Source: Clostridia bacterium
GTDB lineage: Bacteria > Bacillota > Clostridia > Christensenellales > Borkfalkiaceae
Reading direction: 5' to 3'
Length of the DNA stretch: 64,000 nucleotides
NCBI GenBank assembly: GCA_017558825.1
Contig: JAFYTO010000007.1
Coordinates: 1-64,000 of the forward strand
Shown here: piece by piece, positions 26,274 to 34,593 of the stretch
How positions within the stretch are numbered: the stretch's first letter is position 1
Layout: each line of letters starts with the position of its first letter
Program-made: the position numbers and the translations under genes
Notes under the pieces: model-generated
Seen by the model: only the letters and a program-made list of their open reading frames with translations
Database searches by the model: none
Told to the model about the DNA's origin: nothing

Positions 26274-28238
26274 ATGGACCACTCTCAATTAACAATAAAC
26301 GCAATTCGTTTACTTTCTGTTGACGCTATTGATAAAGCTAAGTCTGGCCACCCTGGCATTGCTTTAGGCGCTGCGCCAATGGGCTATGCTTTATGGCAAA
26401 ACGTTTTAACTTTTAACCCTAGTGACAGCAAGTTCCCTAACCGCGATAGATTTGTTTTATCTGCAGGCCACGGCTCAATGCTCAACTACGCTCTCTTACA
26501 TTTATATGGTTTTAAAATGAGCATAGATGATATTAAAAATTTCCGTCAATTAGGCTCTAAAACGCCAGGCCACCCTGAATACGGCCACACTCACGGCGTT
26601 GAAACTTCAACAGGCCCTCTTGGCCAAGGTATTGCTAACGCAGTTGGTATGGCTATTGCGGAAAGCCACCTTGCTTCTATTTATAATAAAGAAGGCTTTG
26701 ACGTTGTTGACCACTACACTTACGCACTTTGTGGTGACGGTTGTATGATGGAAGGTATCGAATACGAAAGCGCTTCTCTTGCAGGAACTTTAAAACTTGG
26801 TAAACTTATCGTTATTTACGATAGCAACAATATTACTATTGAAGGTAACACTGGTAACGCCTTTACTGAAGACGTTGCTAAACGCCACTTGGCACAAGGC
26901 TGGCAAGTTATTGACGTTAAAGACGGTAATGACGTTAACGCAGTAACTAAAGCAATTAAAAAAGCTAAACTTGAAAAGAATAAACCTTCACTTATCGTAT
27001 GCCACACAACTATTGGTTACGGTGCTCCAAACGCAGGTTCTGCAGATACTCACGGCGCTCCTCTCGGTGCGGAAAACGCCGCTATTCTTAGAAAGAACTT
27101 AGATTATAACTATGCTCCGTTTGAAGTTCCAAGCGAAGTTTACGCTCACACTAAAAAAGCTATCAACCGCGGTAAACGCGCTGAAAAGGCTTGGAAGAAA
27201 ATGTTTAGCGAATATTCTAAACAATACCCTGAACTTGCTAAACAATTCCTTGAAGTTATGAGCGGTAAAGTTGCAAAGGTTGACGATGCAAGTTTATTTG
27301 AATTTGAAAAAGACGATGCTACAAGAAACCTTGGCGGTATTGTTATTAACAAACTTGCTAAAAACGTTCCATCTCTCTTTGGTGGCTCGGCTGACCTTAA
27401 CCCATCTACTAAAACTTACCTTAAAGGTCTTGGCGACTACTCTCCTGAAAATAGGGCTGGCAAAAACTTACACTTTGGTATTAGAGAACACGCAATGAGC
27501 GCTATCTGTAACGGTCTTGCAGTTCACGGCGGTATTACTCCATTCTGCTCTACGTTCTTTGTATTTGCAGATTATATGAAAAACGCTATAAGACTTTCTG
27601 CACTTATGAACTTAAACGTTATCTACGTTTTAACGCACGACTCTATTGGCGTTGGTGAAGACGGTCCTACACACCAACCTGTTGAACAACTTATTTCACT
27701 TCGTTCAATTCCAAATATGAAAGTGTTCCGTCCTTGCGATGGTAGAGAAACTGCAGCGGCTTACCTTGCAGCTGTTAACGAACAAGGCCCTACTTCAATT
27801 ATTTTGACAAGACAAACTTTAAAATCTTACGATGGCACAGGCAAAAACGCACTTAAAGGCGCTTACATTTTAAGCGATAGCGAAAAGAAAACACCAGACG
27901 TTATCTTAATTGCAAGCGGTTCAGAAGTTGAATGCTGTATGAACGCTAAAGAAATGCTTAAACAAGACGGTATTGACGCGCGCGTTGTATCAATGCCTTG
28001 TATGGAACTTTTTGAAAAACAAAGCAAATCATATAAAGAAAGCGTTATTCCTACAAGCGTTAGAAAGAGAGTTTGTGTAGAAGCAGGTTCTTCATACAGC
28101 TGGTATAAATACGCTGGTATTGACGGCGCTGTTATTGGTATTGATAAGTTTGGTCTTTCAGGCCCTGCTAAACAAGTATTTGAACTTTACGGCATCACTA
28201 GCCAAAACGTTTACGAAACAGCAAAAAAATTATTCTAA
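26274..28238 (+). CDS. tkt: Transketolase
   Basis: 654 residues, full length. Moves two-carbon units between sugar phosphates in the non-oxidative pentose phosphate pathway. The thiamine diphosphate motif GDGCMMEG ... YDSNN is near residue 157. Substrate-binding segments HPGIALGAAPMGYAL and GEDGPTHQPVEQL are present. Start supported by AAGGAG. Stands alone between the proS operon and a convergent lipoprotein gene; high use of GTT/AAC codons suggests strong expression. Confidence 0.97.
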   Translation: MDHSQLTINAIRLLSVDAIDKAKSGHPGIALGAAPMGYALWQNVLTFNPSDSKFPNRDRFVLSAGHGSMLNYALLHLYGFKMSIDDIKNFRQLGSKTPGHPEYGHTHGVETSTGPLGQGIANAVGMAIAESHLASIYNKEGFDVVDHYTYALCGDGCMMEGIEYESASLAGTLKLGKLIVIYDSNNITIEGNTGNAFTEDVAKRHLAQGWQVIDVKDGNDVNAVTKAIKKAKLEKNKPSLIVCHTTIGYGAPNAGSADTHGAPLGAENAAILRKNLDYNYAPFEVPSEVYAHTKKAINRGKRAEKAWKKMFSEYSKQYPELAKQFLEVMSGKVAKVDDASLFEFEKDDATRNLGGIVINKLAKNVPSLFGGSADLNPSTKTYLKGLGDYSPENRAGKNLHFGIREHAMSAICNGLAVHGGITPFCSTFFVFADYMKNAIRLSALMNLNVIYVLTHDSIGVGEDGPTHQPVEQLISLRSIPNMKVFRPCDGRETAAAYLAAVNEQGPTSIILTRQTLKSYDGTGKNALKGAYILSDSEKKTPDVILIASGSEVECCMNAKEMLKQDGIDARVVSMPCMELFEKQSKSYKESVIPTSVRKRVCVEAGSSYSWYKYAGIDGAVIGIDKFGLSGPAKQVFELYGITSQNVYETAKKLF

Positions 28239-28250
28239 TTAAATAAAACA

Positions 28251-28286
28251 AAAAGACTAACGATGATTTTCGTTAGTCTTTTTTTT
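28251..28286. terminator. Bidirectional terminator between tkt and lipoprotein gene
   Basis: AAAAGACTAACGA (28251-28263) and TCGTTAGTCTTTT (28270-28282), 13 perfect base pairs with T runs both ways. Confidence 0.9.
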
Positions 28287-28301
28287 GTCATATAAATCAA
28301 T

Positions 28302-28505
28302 TTATTTTGTTGCACGGCTTGACCACTCAATATAATGTTCAAGACAAAGTTCCAATTCGCCTCCAAAAGACGTTGTTGCTTTTTTACTGCAACCAGCATG
28401 GTCGCAGGTTCCATCAGATTCACCACAACTTCCACATGAAAAACACCCACCTAAAAATATAAGCGCTAAAACAACAAGAAATATTACAAAGCCCTTATCT
28501 TTCAT
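28302..28505 (-). CDS. Small Cys-rich lipoprotein
   Basis: 67 residues. A hydrophobic signal (FVIFLVVLALIFLGGC) with lipobox LGGC is followed by CFSCGSCG, CDHAGC and a late CLEHY, which looks like a small metal-binding fold of the zinc-ribbon sort. AGGAGG lies seven bases upstream of the ATG at 28505. Controlled by a promoter whose spacer holds a palindrome, next to a divergent XRE regulator. Function unknown. Confidence 0.75.
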   Translation of the reverse strand: MKDKGFVIFLVVLALIFLGGCFSCGSCGESDGTCDHAGCSKKATTSFGGELELCLEHYIEWSSRATK

Positions 28506-28537
28506 AAAAAATCCTCCTAGAATTGTAAGTTGTTAAA

Positions 28538-28566
28538 ATTATACTCTTACTTTTGTAAGAAGTCAA
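28538..28566 (-). promoter_or_regulatory. Lipoprotein promoter with embedded operator
   Basis: TTGACT (28561-28566), 17 bases, TATAAT (28538-28543). The spacer contains the palindrome CTTAC-TTTT-GTAAG at 28546-28559. Further half sites of the same kind are AATTGTAAG at 28521 and CTTACAATTGTGAG at 28575. A bound repressor would block this promoter. Confidence 0.75.
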
Positions 28567-28703
28567 GTATTTTTCTTACAATTGTGAGATAATCTAAATA
28601 TACACAGTTGAAAATTAAACGTAATCAATTGTAAATTAACTTAAAAAGTTGCAAAACCATGCGGGCTATTAAATACAAGCAACTACAAATTAGGAAAGTT
28701 AAA

Positions 28704-28907
28704 ATGTATAAATTTAGTGAACGCTTAAAAGAATTGCGCGCGGAAAAGAGCGTTGGACAAATAGAACTATCAAAAGCAATAAACGTTAGCAAAGGCATTA
28801 TAAGTTTGTGGGAAAATGATTTGAGAGAACCTAAAATGTCTAACCTAATTGAACTTGCAAAATTTTTTGAGGTTAGCATTGATTATTTAGTAGGAATTAT
28901 AGATTAA
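28704..28907 (+). CDS. XRE-family helix-turn-helix regulator
   Basis: 67 residues from the ATG at 28704, with AGGAAAG upstream; an earlier in-frame ATG at 28659 has no RBS. The HTH covers SVGQIELSKAINVSKGIISL, then a short dimer-like tail ending DYLVGIID. This is the size of a Cro/SinR-type single-domain repressor. Divergent from the small lipoprotein, and the likely reader of the CTTAC/GTAAG sites between them. Confidence 0.85.
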   Translation: MYKFSERLKELRAEKSVGQIELSKAINVSKGIISLWENDLREPKMSNLIELAKFFEVSIDYLVGIID

Positions 28908-28911
28908 AATC

Positions 28912-28948
28912 AAAAAGGCTTGGCAGTAACTGCCAAGCCTTTAATTGT
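28912..28948. terminator. Bidirectional terminator
   Basis: AAAGGCTTGGCAG (28914-28926) and CTGCCAAGCCTTT (28930-28942), 13 base pairs with a 3-base loop, between the XRE gene and yjbQ. Confidence 0.85.
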
Positions 28949-28956
28949 TTTTTCAA

Positions 28957-29451
28957 TTATTCGCCGATAACCATAATTTGAACGGTTCTACTTCTACCGC
29001 GCGTTTTATCCCAATCAATAAAGTGAATAAATCCAAATTCGCCAAGGTCAATAACGCCGTCATCAATAACGGCAGTAACGCTTCTACCAATAATAGAAGA
29101 TATAAGATGTGCTTCGGTATTGTGGCAACCACGCGCATCTTCGCCGTGTTCTTCAGCAAACTTAAGCGCCTTTGGGCCTGGGTGAAGATAAATGCCTTCT
29201 CTCCTACAAGTTGGGCATAATTTTTCCATAACGTCAACAAGGTCTTGTTGGAGTGTTTCAAGCCCCGTCATAGACATATCAAAAGCACATTCTTGCGTAA
29301 TAACGGAGCAAGTTGTGTGATGTGAATACACTACAACAATGCCGTTTTGAATTTTGCTTTCTTTAACGGCTTCTTTTACTTGACTTGTAACGTCATGAAA
29401 AGTAACGGTTTTATCATTTGATTGAAGTGAAATTTTTCTTTTAAAAATCAT
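28957..29451 (-). CDS. YjbQ/UPF0047 family protein
   Basis: 164 residues, compared with about 130-140 in most members; the extra length is a central insertion (CPTCRREGIYLHPGP). Conserved HHTTCSVITQE near residue 45 and CHNTEAHLISSIIG near 110 carry the histidines of the family's active site. Some members have thiamine-phosphate synthase activity; the true role is uncertain. RBS GGAG; starts one base after the upstream TIM-like gene ends, so the two are coexpressed. Confidence 0.9.
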   Translation of the reverse strand: MIFKRKISLQSNDKTVTFHDVTSQVKEAVKESKIQNGIVVVYSHHTTCSVITQECAFDMSMTGLETLQQDLVDVMEKLCPTCRREGIYLHPGPKALKFAEEHGEDARGCHNTEAHLISSIIGRSVTAVIDDGVIDLGEFGFIHFIDWDKTRGRSRTVQIMVIGE

Positions 29452-29452
29452 A

Positions 29453-30160
29453 TTATTTTGCTCCTTTCTTTAAATCGTCTGCCGCTTGGCGTGTCGCCTT
29501 AATCATTTCTTCCATAACCTTAAACGGCTCTTTTGCGTTTACTATACCGCTTGCCGCACCTGCACCTTCGCTACCTGCCATAATAAAGTCATAAACTTGT
29601 TTGCCAGTAGTAATACCCGCCGCTTGTTCAACGTAAATAGTGCTATCTATTTTTTTAATAGCGTCAATAGTTCTTTGAACAAAACTCATATCACTAACCT
29701 TACCGTCCCCTCCGCCGATAAGTTCGCTTGGCTCTGGGTTAATAATGTCTGGTTTTAAATGTGCTAAAGCCTCGGCTTCGGCAGTAGTGTCTGCACAAGC
29801 AAAAACTAAAAAGTCGAGTTCCCTTGCCCTTTTAATAGTATCTTTAATTTGAGGTAAGCTCATTGGTTTTTCACAATGGTTTACAACAACGCCGTGTGCA
29901 CCTGCAGCCTTTAAACTTTCAGGAAGAACGCACGCCATACCGCGCCCCGGATAAATCGTATCCATATAAGGTGCAATAATTATAAGGTTTTTAGTATTTT
30001 CTGCAACGCGCCTAATATCTGCGTAAGGCGTTGTAAATAACACGTCAATATCATATTTCTCGGCAAGCCTATCTGCTTCAACAGCTAAATTTAACACGTC
30101 ATCGCCGTAAATGTAGTTTTTAGTGCCTATCTCAAAAAACGGTGTTCTTATTTTTTTCAT
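29453..30160 (-). CDS. Triose-phosphate isomerase-like protein
   Basis: 235 residues from the ATG at 30160, preceded by GGAGG; the longer frame to 30253 passes through the promoter and is rejected. It resembles the short archaeal-type isomerases: HCEKPMS holds the catalytic-type His region, and INPEPSELIGGG holds the glutamate expected as the base. GAGAASGIV near residue 205 matches the phosphate loop. Divergent from the deoR-type gene, with whose operators it shares the intergenic region. It probably isomerises a sugar phosphate of the neighbouring pathway. Confidence 0.8.
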   Translation of the reverse strand: MKKIRTPFFEIGTKNYIYGDDVLNLAVEADRLAEKYDIDVLFTTPYADIRRVAENTKNLIIIAPYMDTIYPGRGMACVLPESLKAAGAHGVVVNHCEKPMSLPQIKDTIKRARELDFLVFACADTTAEAEALAHLKPDIINPEPSELIGGGDGKVSDMSFVQRTIDAIKKIDSTIYVEQAAGITTGKQVYDFIMAGSEGAGAASGIVNAKEPFKVMEEMIKATRQAADDLKKGAK

Positions 30161-30181
30161 AATGCCTCCACTTATAATATT

Positions 30182-30210
30182 ATCATAATAAGATACTTGC
30201 CCTTTGTCAA
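30182..30210 (-). promoter_or_regulatory. Promoter of the TIM-like/yjbQ operon
   Basis: TTGACA (30205-30210), 17 bases, TATGAT (30182-30187). Confidence 0.75.
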
Positions 30211-30234
30211 CAATTTGAGTGATATTTATAAAAT

Positions 30235-30261
30235 TGAGCGTTTTTATTGACAAAATGAGCG
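30235..30261. promoter_or_regulatory. Direct-repeat operators TGAGCG
   Basis: TGAGCG at 30235-30240 and again at 30256-30261, exactly 21 bases apart (two helical turns), flanking and entering the regulator promoter. A weaker TGAGTG lies at 30216. The same hexamer forms the palindrome at 31092. Confidence 0.65.
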
Positions 30262-30275
30262 GTTTGTGTTACAAT
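30247..30275 (+). promoter_or_regulatory. Promoter of the DeoR-family gene
   Basis: TTGACA (30247-30252), 17 bases, TACAAT (30270-30275). One TGAGCG copy sits in the spacer, so autoregulation is likely. Confidence 0.8.
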
Positions 30276-30302
30276 ACATACATAAACTTGGGGGTATTTG
30301 TA

Positions 30303-31094
30303 ATGAAAGCACCTAAAAAGACGCAAGCAAGTGAACTTATTTTAATTAAAGAGCTACAATTAAACGGCTTTATTACTATTAAAGACGCTATGGACAAACT
30401 TTGCGTTAGCGAAGCAACTGCAAGGCGCATTTTTGCGCGTATGGAAGAAAAGGGCGTGGGAATACGCTCACACGGAAAAATTAGTTTGCCTGATAGTTCG
30501 TATAATTTTTACCGCTACGAAGCAAGCAACGAACTTTACGTTAAGGAAAAGAAGCAAATTGCGGAAGAAGCCGTTAAACTTGTTAAGAACGGCGACGTAC
30601 TATTTTTAGACTCCGGCACAACAATTTGCATATTTAGTATGGCACTTGCAGAGGCTTTAAGGCAAAATAAGTTAGAAAACGTTAAGGTTTTTACTAATTC
30701 TTATATGATTATTAACGTTTTAAACGACCTTGCGGAAGTTTGTTTAATTGGTGGAACGTACCGCCCTCACCGCAAAGATTTTTGCGGTTATATGACGGAA
30801 AAGGCTATGAAAGACTACCATTTTGACAAGTGCTTTTTGGGTACGGACGGGTTTAGCTTAAACTCCGGTTTTACCACTACGGACTTTGAATCTGCCAAAA
30901 TTTGCGAAAGTGCAATAGAACGTTCAACAAACGCAATAATTTTAATGGACTTTCATAAATACGCTAAAAGTGCGTCTATAACTTTTTCTAAAGGCGACAA
31001 TATTTCGCTTTTAATTTCTAATGAAAAGTTAAGCGAAGATGCAAAAAACCAATTTTTACGCTTGGGAATTAATTTTAGACTTGCAAAAAATTGA
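30303..31094 (+). CDS. DeoR-family transcriptional regulator
   Basis: 263 residues from the ATG at 30303, with GGGGG upstream; a longer frame from 30219 crosses the promoter and is rejected. N-terminal DeoR helix-turn-helix (NGFITIKDAMDKLCVSEATA), then the sugar-phosphate sensing domain with FLDSGTTI near residue 105 and FLGTDGF near 180. Probable repressor of the catabolic operon downstream, released by a sugar phosphate. Confidence 0.93.
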   Translation: MKAPKKTQASELILIKELQLNGFITIKDAMDKLCVSEATARRIFARMEEKGVGIRSHGKISLPDSSYNFYRYEASNELYVKEKKQIAEEAVKLVKNGDVLFLDSGTTICIFSMALAEALRQNKLENVKVFTNSYMIINVLNDLAEVCLIGGTYRPHRKDFCGYMTEKAMKDYHFDKCFLGTDGFSLNSGFTTTDFESAKICESAIERSTNAIILMDFHKYAKSASITFSKGDNISLLISNEKLSEDAKNQFLRLGINFRLAKN

Positions 31095-31106
31095 GCGAAA
31101 CGCTCA
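31092..31106. promoter_or_regulatory. Palindromic operator TGAGCG-AAA-CGCTCA
   Basis: Perfect 15-base palindrome that begins at the regulator's stop codon and ends nine bases before the -35 of the catabolic operon. Its half site matches the direct repeats at 30235 and 30256. Confidence 0.75.
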
Positions 31107-31114
31107 TTTACCCC

Positions 31115-31143
31115 TTGACTATTAAAATTGTTTTTGCTACAAT
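31115..31143 (+). promoter_or_regulatory. Promoter of the sugar-catabolic operon
   Basis: TTGACT (31115-31120), 17 bases, TACAAT (31138-31143), directly after the palindromic operator. Confidence 0.8.
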
Positions 31144-31170
31144 AAATAAAAAAGATAAACGAGGTGTATT

Positions 31171-32190
31171 ATGTTTGGCTTTAACCTTACTGAATACGAT
31201 AAAAAAGTTTACAAAGAAGAACTTGAAAGTTTTTTACCTAAAAATATAATAGATAGCCACGCGCACGTTTATAGGCTTGAAGACTGCTACCCTAAAAAAC
31301 CTAGTGAAAAAGTTTACTGGCCACATAGAGTTGCGGTTGACAATTCTATTGAAGATATCAATAAAACTTATAAAGATTTATTCCCTAATAATAAAGTAAT
31401 TCCCGTAATATTCGGTATGCCATCTTGCAAACTTGATAGCGTTAACGCATACGTTAGCAAAGTTGCTAAAGAATATAACTACCCTGCTCTTTACTGCACG
31501 CACGCTGATATGACGGCGGAATTTTTAGAAGAGCAAGTTATTAAAGGCGGTTTTCAAGGTTTAAAGCCATACTGCAATAACCAAAGCGTTATAAATAAAG
31601 ACCACGCCGCTATTTACGACTTTTTGCCAAAAGCGCATTTAGAAGTTGCAAATAAGTACGGTTGGAAAGTTGTTTTACACATTTCTAAACCCGATAGGCT
31701 TAAAAATGAAGACAACGTTAAAACGCTTATGGAAATTGAAGAAAAATATCCAAACGTTCGCCTTATTGTTGCTCACATTGGTAGAGCGTACGCCCCTGAA
31801 GATTTAGGCAACGCTTTTGACACGCTAAAACACACAAAAAATATGATGTTTGACTTTTGTGCAAACACGCTTTCGTACGCAACGGCTAAATGTATTGAAG
31901 CGGTTGGAACAAAGCGCGTAATGTTTGGCACGGACTTGCCTATTGCAAAAATGCGTATGTATAGAATTAGTGAAGACGGATACTATATAAACGTTGTTCC
32001 GCGCGGGCTTTACGGCGACTTAAATGGTGCAGAACATATGCGTGAAACGGACGAGAAAAACGTTACTAACTTCACCTACGAAATTGTGCGCGGTTTTATT
32101 GACTGTGCTAAAACGCTTTCTTTTACAAAAAGCGAAATTGAAGACGTTATGTGCAACAATGCCAAAAACTTATACGGAGTTAAATTCTAA
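31171..32190 (+). CDS. Amidohydrolase-family metal-dependent hydrolase
   Basis: 339 residues. TIM-barrel hydrolase of the amidohydrolase 2 type. Metal-ligand positions are seen as DSHAHVY near residue 28, LHISKP near 168, VAHIGRA near 200 and the late FGTDLPI near 250. Such enzymes hydrolyse or decarboxylate lactones and small acids; the substrate is not known. RBS GAGGTG precedes the ATG. First gene of a four-gene operon, four bases before the kinase. Confidence 0.85.
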   Translation: MFGFNLTEYDKKVYKEELESFLPKNIIDSHAHVYRLEDCYPKKPSEKVYWPHRVAVDNSIEDINKTYKDLFPNNKVIPVIFGMPSCKLDSVNAYVSKVAKEYNYPALYCTHADMTAEFLEEQVIKGGFQGLKPYCNNQSVINKDHAAIYDFLPKAHLEVANKYGWKVVLHISKPDRLKNEDNVKTLMEIEEKYPNVRLIVAHIGRAYAPEDLGNAFDTLKHTKNMMFDFCANTLSYATAKCIEAVGTKRVMFGTDLPIAKMRMYRISEDGYYINVVPRGLYGDLNGAEHMRETDEKNVTNFTYEIVRGFIDCAKTLSFTKSEIEDVMCNNAKNLYGVKF

Positions 32191-32193
32191 TAT

Positions 32194-33630
32194 ATGAAAT
32201 ATTATTTAGGAATTGATTTAGGCACTACGGGAACTAAAACGCTACTGTTTGACCAAAACGGCAAAGTTTTAGGCAAAGGATATAAAGGTTACGACCTTAT
32301 CACCCCGTGTGAGAATTTTTACGAACAATCCCCAAACGACTGGTATGACGCGGTAGTAGAATCAGTAAAACTTGCCGTTTGCGGTTTTGACGGACAAATA
32401 ACCGCCCTTTCCGTATCTTCACAAGGCGGAAGTTTCGTTTTTTGTGACGTTGACAATAACAATAATCTCATCCCGTTAACCAACGCTATAACTTGGCTTG
32501 ACAAACGCGCGGAAGTTGAAGCAAACGAAATAAACGAAAAGGTTTATAAAATAACGGGAGAATATACGCACGGCGCGTCCGCAATATCAAAAATATTATG
32601 GGTTAAAAAACACGAACCTCAAATTTTTAATCAAACTAAACTTATTCTATCTACTTCCGACTATATCTATTATCTACTTACCGGCAATGCGGTTATAGAT
32701 ACTACGAGCGCAAGTATGATGGACGTTTTTGATAACAAAAACCTTGTATGGAATAATGATTTACTTTCTATTATATCGCTTACCACTTCAAATCTTGCAA
32801 AAATAGTAACTGCGGGCGATTTTGTAGGAAAAGCAAATAGCAAATTTTTAACGGATACTGGAATTAAAGGCGAAGTTAACGTTTATGCTGGTCTTCACGA
32901 TCAGTTTGCAGCAAGTTTAGCCAACACTTATTTTAATGAAAACGACCTTATAATTTCCACCGGCACAACTTGGGTTGCTTTTATTAGAAACAAAGATAAA
33001 AAATGCGGTCCTTTCTTTATTAGAAAACACCCTGACGGAGGTTACGCTTACTTTATTTCCGCTATCAGTTCAGGCACGGTTTTAGAGTGGACTAAAAATA
33101 ATTATAATATTGATTATAAGGAAATGGACGAACTTGCAAAGAATTGCAAAATTGATGAAAATTTGCTTGTTTATCCTTTTATTTCCGGCAATGGTAGTTA
33201 CCGTGGCAAAAACAATTTGACCTATTCGGTTGAAGGCGCAACCTTTAAACATAGTAAAGGAGACGTTTTTAAGGCAACAATGGAAGGCGTTGCGTTTGAA
33301 ATTAAGCAAATTTACAATATCTTTTTGGAAAAAGGGTTTAATATAGGAAACGTTATAGTTACAGGCGGTGCTACGCGTAGCGACGTTTGGATGGCTATTT
33401 TAAGCGACGTTTTAAATAAGCCTCTATATCTTTCTAAAAATGCCGACGGCTGTTGCTTTGGTGCATACTCGGTTGCTAAAAAAGGTTTTAGTGGCAACTA
33501 TGCTAAATTTGAGTTTGACGGCAAAATAGTTACTCCAAATTTAGAAAACGCGAAAATATACGATAAAAAATTTACTAAATATAATCAAAATTTAAAATAT
33601 AAAGGAGAAAATTATGGGACTTTACGATGA
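32194..33630 (+). CDS. FGGY-family carbohydrate kinase
   Basis: 478 residues, usual length. N-terminal phosphate loop GIDLGTTGTKTLLFD, and the ATP-binding FGGY half with VIVTGGATRSDVWMAIL near residue 390. Phosphorylates a free sugar or sugar derivative with ATP; xylulokinase-like by pattern but specificity cannot be read. Since it takes an unphosphorylated substrate, import should be by a non-PTS transporter, which is not in the window. No clear RBS; probably coupled to the upstream gene. Confidence 0.92.
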   Translation: MKYYLGIDLGTTGTKTLLFDQNGKVLGKGYKGYDLITPCENFYEQSPNDWYDAVVESVKLAVCGFDGQITALSVSSQGGSFVFCDVDNNNNLIPLTNAITWLDKRAEVEANEINEKVYKITGEYTHGASAISKILWVKKHEPQIFNQTKLILSTSDYIYYLLTGNAVIDTTSASMMDVFDNKNLVWNNDLLSIISLTTSNLAKIVTAGDFVGKANSKFLTDTGIKGEVNVYAGLHDQFAASLANTYFNENDLIISTGTTWVAFIRNKDKKCGPFFIRKHPDGGYAYFISAISSGTVLEWTKNNYNIDYKEMDELAKNCKIDENLLVYPFISGNGSYRGKNNLTYSVEGATFKHSKGDVFKATMEGVAFEIKQIYNIFLEKGFNIGNVIVTGGATRSDVWMAILSDVLNKPLYLSKNADGCCFGAYSVAKKGFSGNYAKFEFDGKIVTPNLENAKIYDKKFTKYNQNLKYKGENYGTLR

Positions 33631-34576
33631 ATTTAAATTTAAACCGGCAAGTTTTTTGCCACATAGCAATCTTCCACTTGAAGAACTTGAACGCATTAGA
33701 AATATTAAGCGTGAAGATATGGAATACACTAATGAAAACGGCTATAGCGTAAAAGTGGTTTTAGACCCAACCTTATGTATGGTTATGGACCTTTTCCACC
33801 GCATTGAAGAAAGCGATAGGCTTGATAAGCACTTAACTATTATTTGCCCTAACCAATGGCCGGGCGCATACTCCGCCGTTGCGGAAATGCTTAACAAGTT
33901 TAACATTAGCGCAAGAAACGTTGACGCTTTTGCTATGGACGAATGGGCCGATGAAGACGGCAACGTTGCTCCGCTTACTTACGGCGCAGGCCTTGGCTAT
34001 TCGTTTATGAACCATTTTTATAAAAATATTCGTGAAGATTTACGCCCTCCCGTATCTCAATGGCATACTTTTAATAACGACAATGCTAAAGACGGCGTAT
34101 ATTCAAGAATGATTGAAGATTTAGGCGGTGCGGACTGTTTATATACCGCAACAGGTTGGCCAGGACACACGGCGTTTATTGACCCAAGAAGTGATAGATT
34201 TTCCGCTAAAACTATGGAAGAATTTTTAAACATTAAGTCTGGCATTGTTTCAGAAGTGCCTTTAACTATTTGTGAAAACTCACTCTTTGGACCTATGGGT
34301 GCATCGGGTGACGTTTGGGCAGTTCCACCTAAAGCAGCAACTATTGGACCATACGACGTTGTTCACGCTAAAGAAAGGTGTGAAGTTCACAACTTTGTAA
34401 ACCCTGACGGAAGTTCTTGGCAAAGAATGATTTCACGCTTGGAATTATACGGACCAATTTCTATGGAATGCCCTGCTTCTATTCTTAGACTTGGCAAAGG
34501 CACTTGCTACGTTTCTGAAGCAATTGCTAAACCGTTTAAGAGTTGGCATTGTGGTATTAAAAACAGCGAACTTTAA
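33614..34576 (+). CDS. NagB-like glucosamine-6-phosphate isomerase family protein
   Basis: 320 residues, longer than NagB proper (about 240-270). The fold-typical segments DEWADEDGN near residue 115 (NagB has DExxG here) and GWPGHTAFIDP near 180 (NagB has the GxDGHIAFNEP loop) are altered, which suggests another substrate. AAAGGAG precedes the ATG, inside the kinase gene; the two overlap by 17 bases. I recall close relatives beside kinases in other Clostridia but no tested function. Confidence 0.8.
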   Translation: MGLYDEFKFKPASFLPHSNLPLEELERIRNIKREDMEYTNENGYSVKVVLDPTLCMVMDLFHRIEESDRLDKHLTIICPNQWPGAYSAVAEMLNKFNISARNVDAFAMDEWADEDGNVAPLTYGAGLGYSFMNHFYKNIREDLRPPVSQWHTFNNDNAKDGVYSRMIEDLGGADCLYTATGWPGHTAFIDPRSDRFSAKTMEEFLNIKSGIVSEVPLTICENSLFGPMGASGDVWAVPPKAATIGPYDVVHAKERCEVHNFVNPDGSSWQRMISRLELYGPISMECPASILRLGKGTCYVSEAIAKPFKSWHCGIKNSEL

Positions 34577-34593
34577 AATTTAATTGGTGAAAA

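Noticed and set aside
28235..28450. Alternative frame overlapping the small lipoprotein
   Set aside because: No signal sequence or RBS; the 28302-28505 frame has both.
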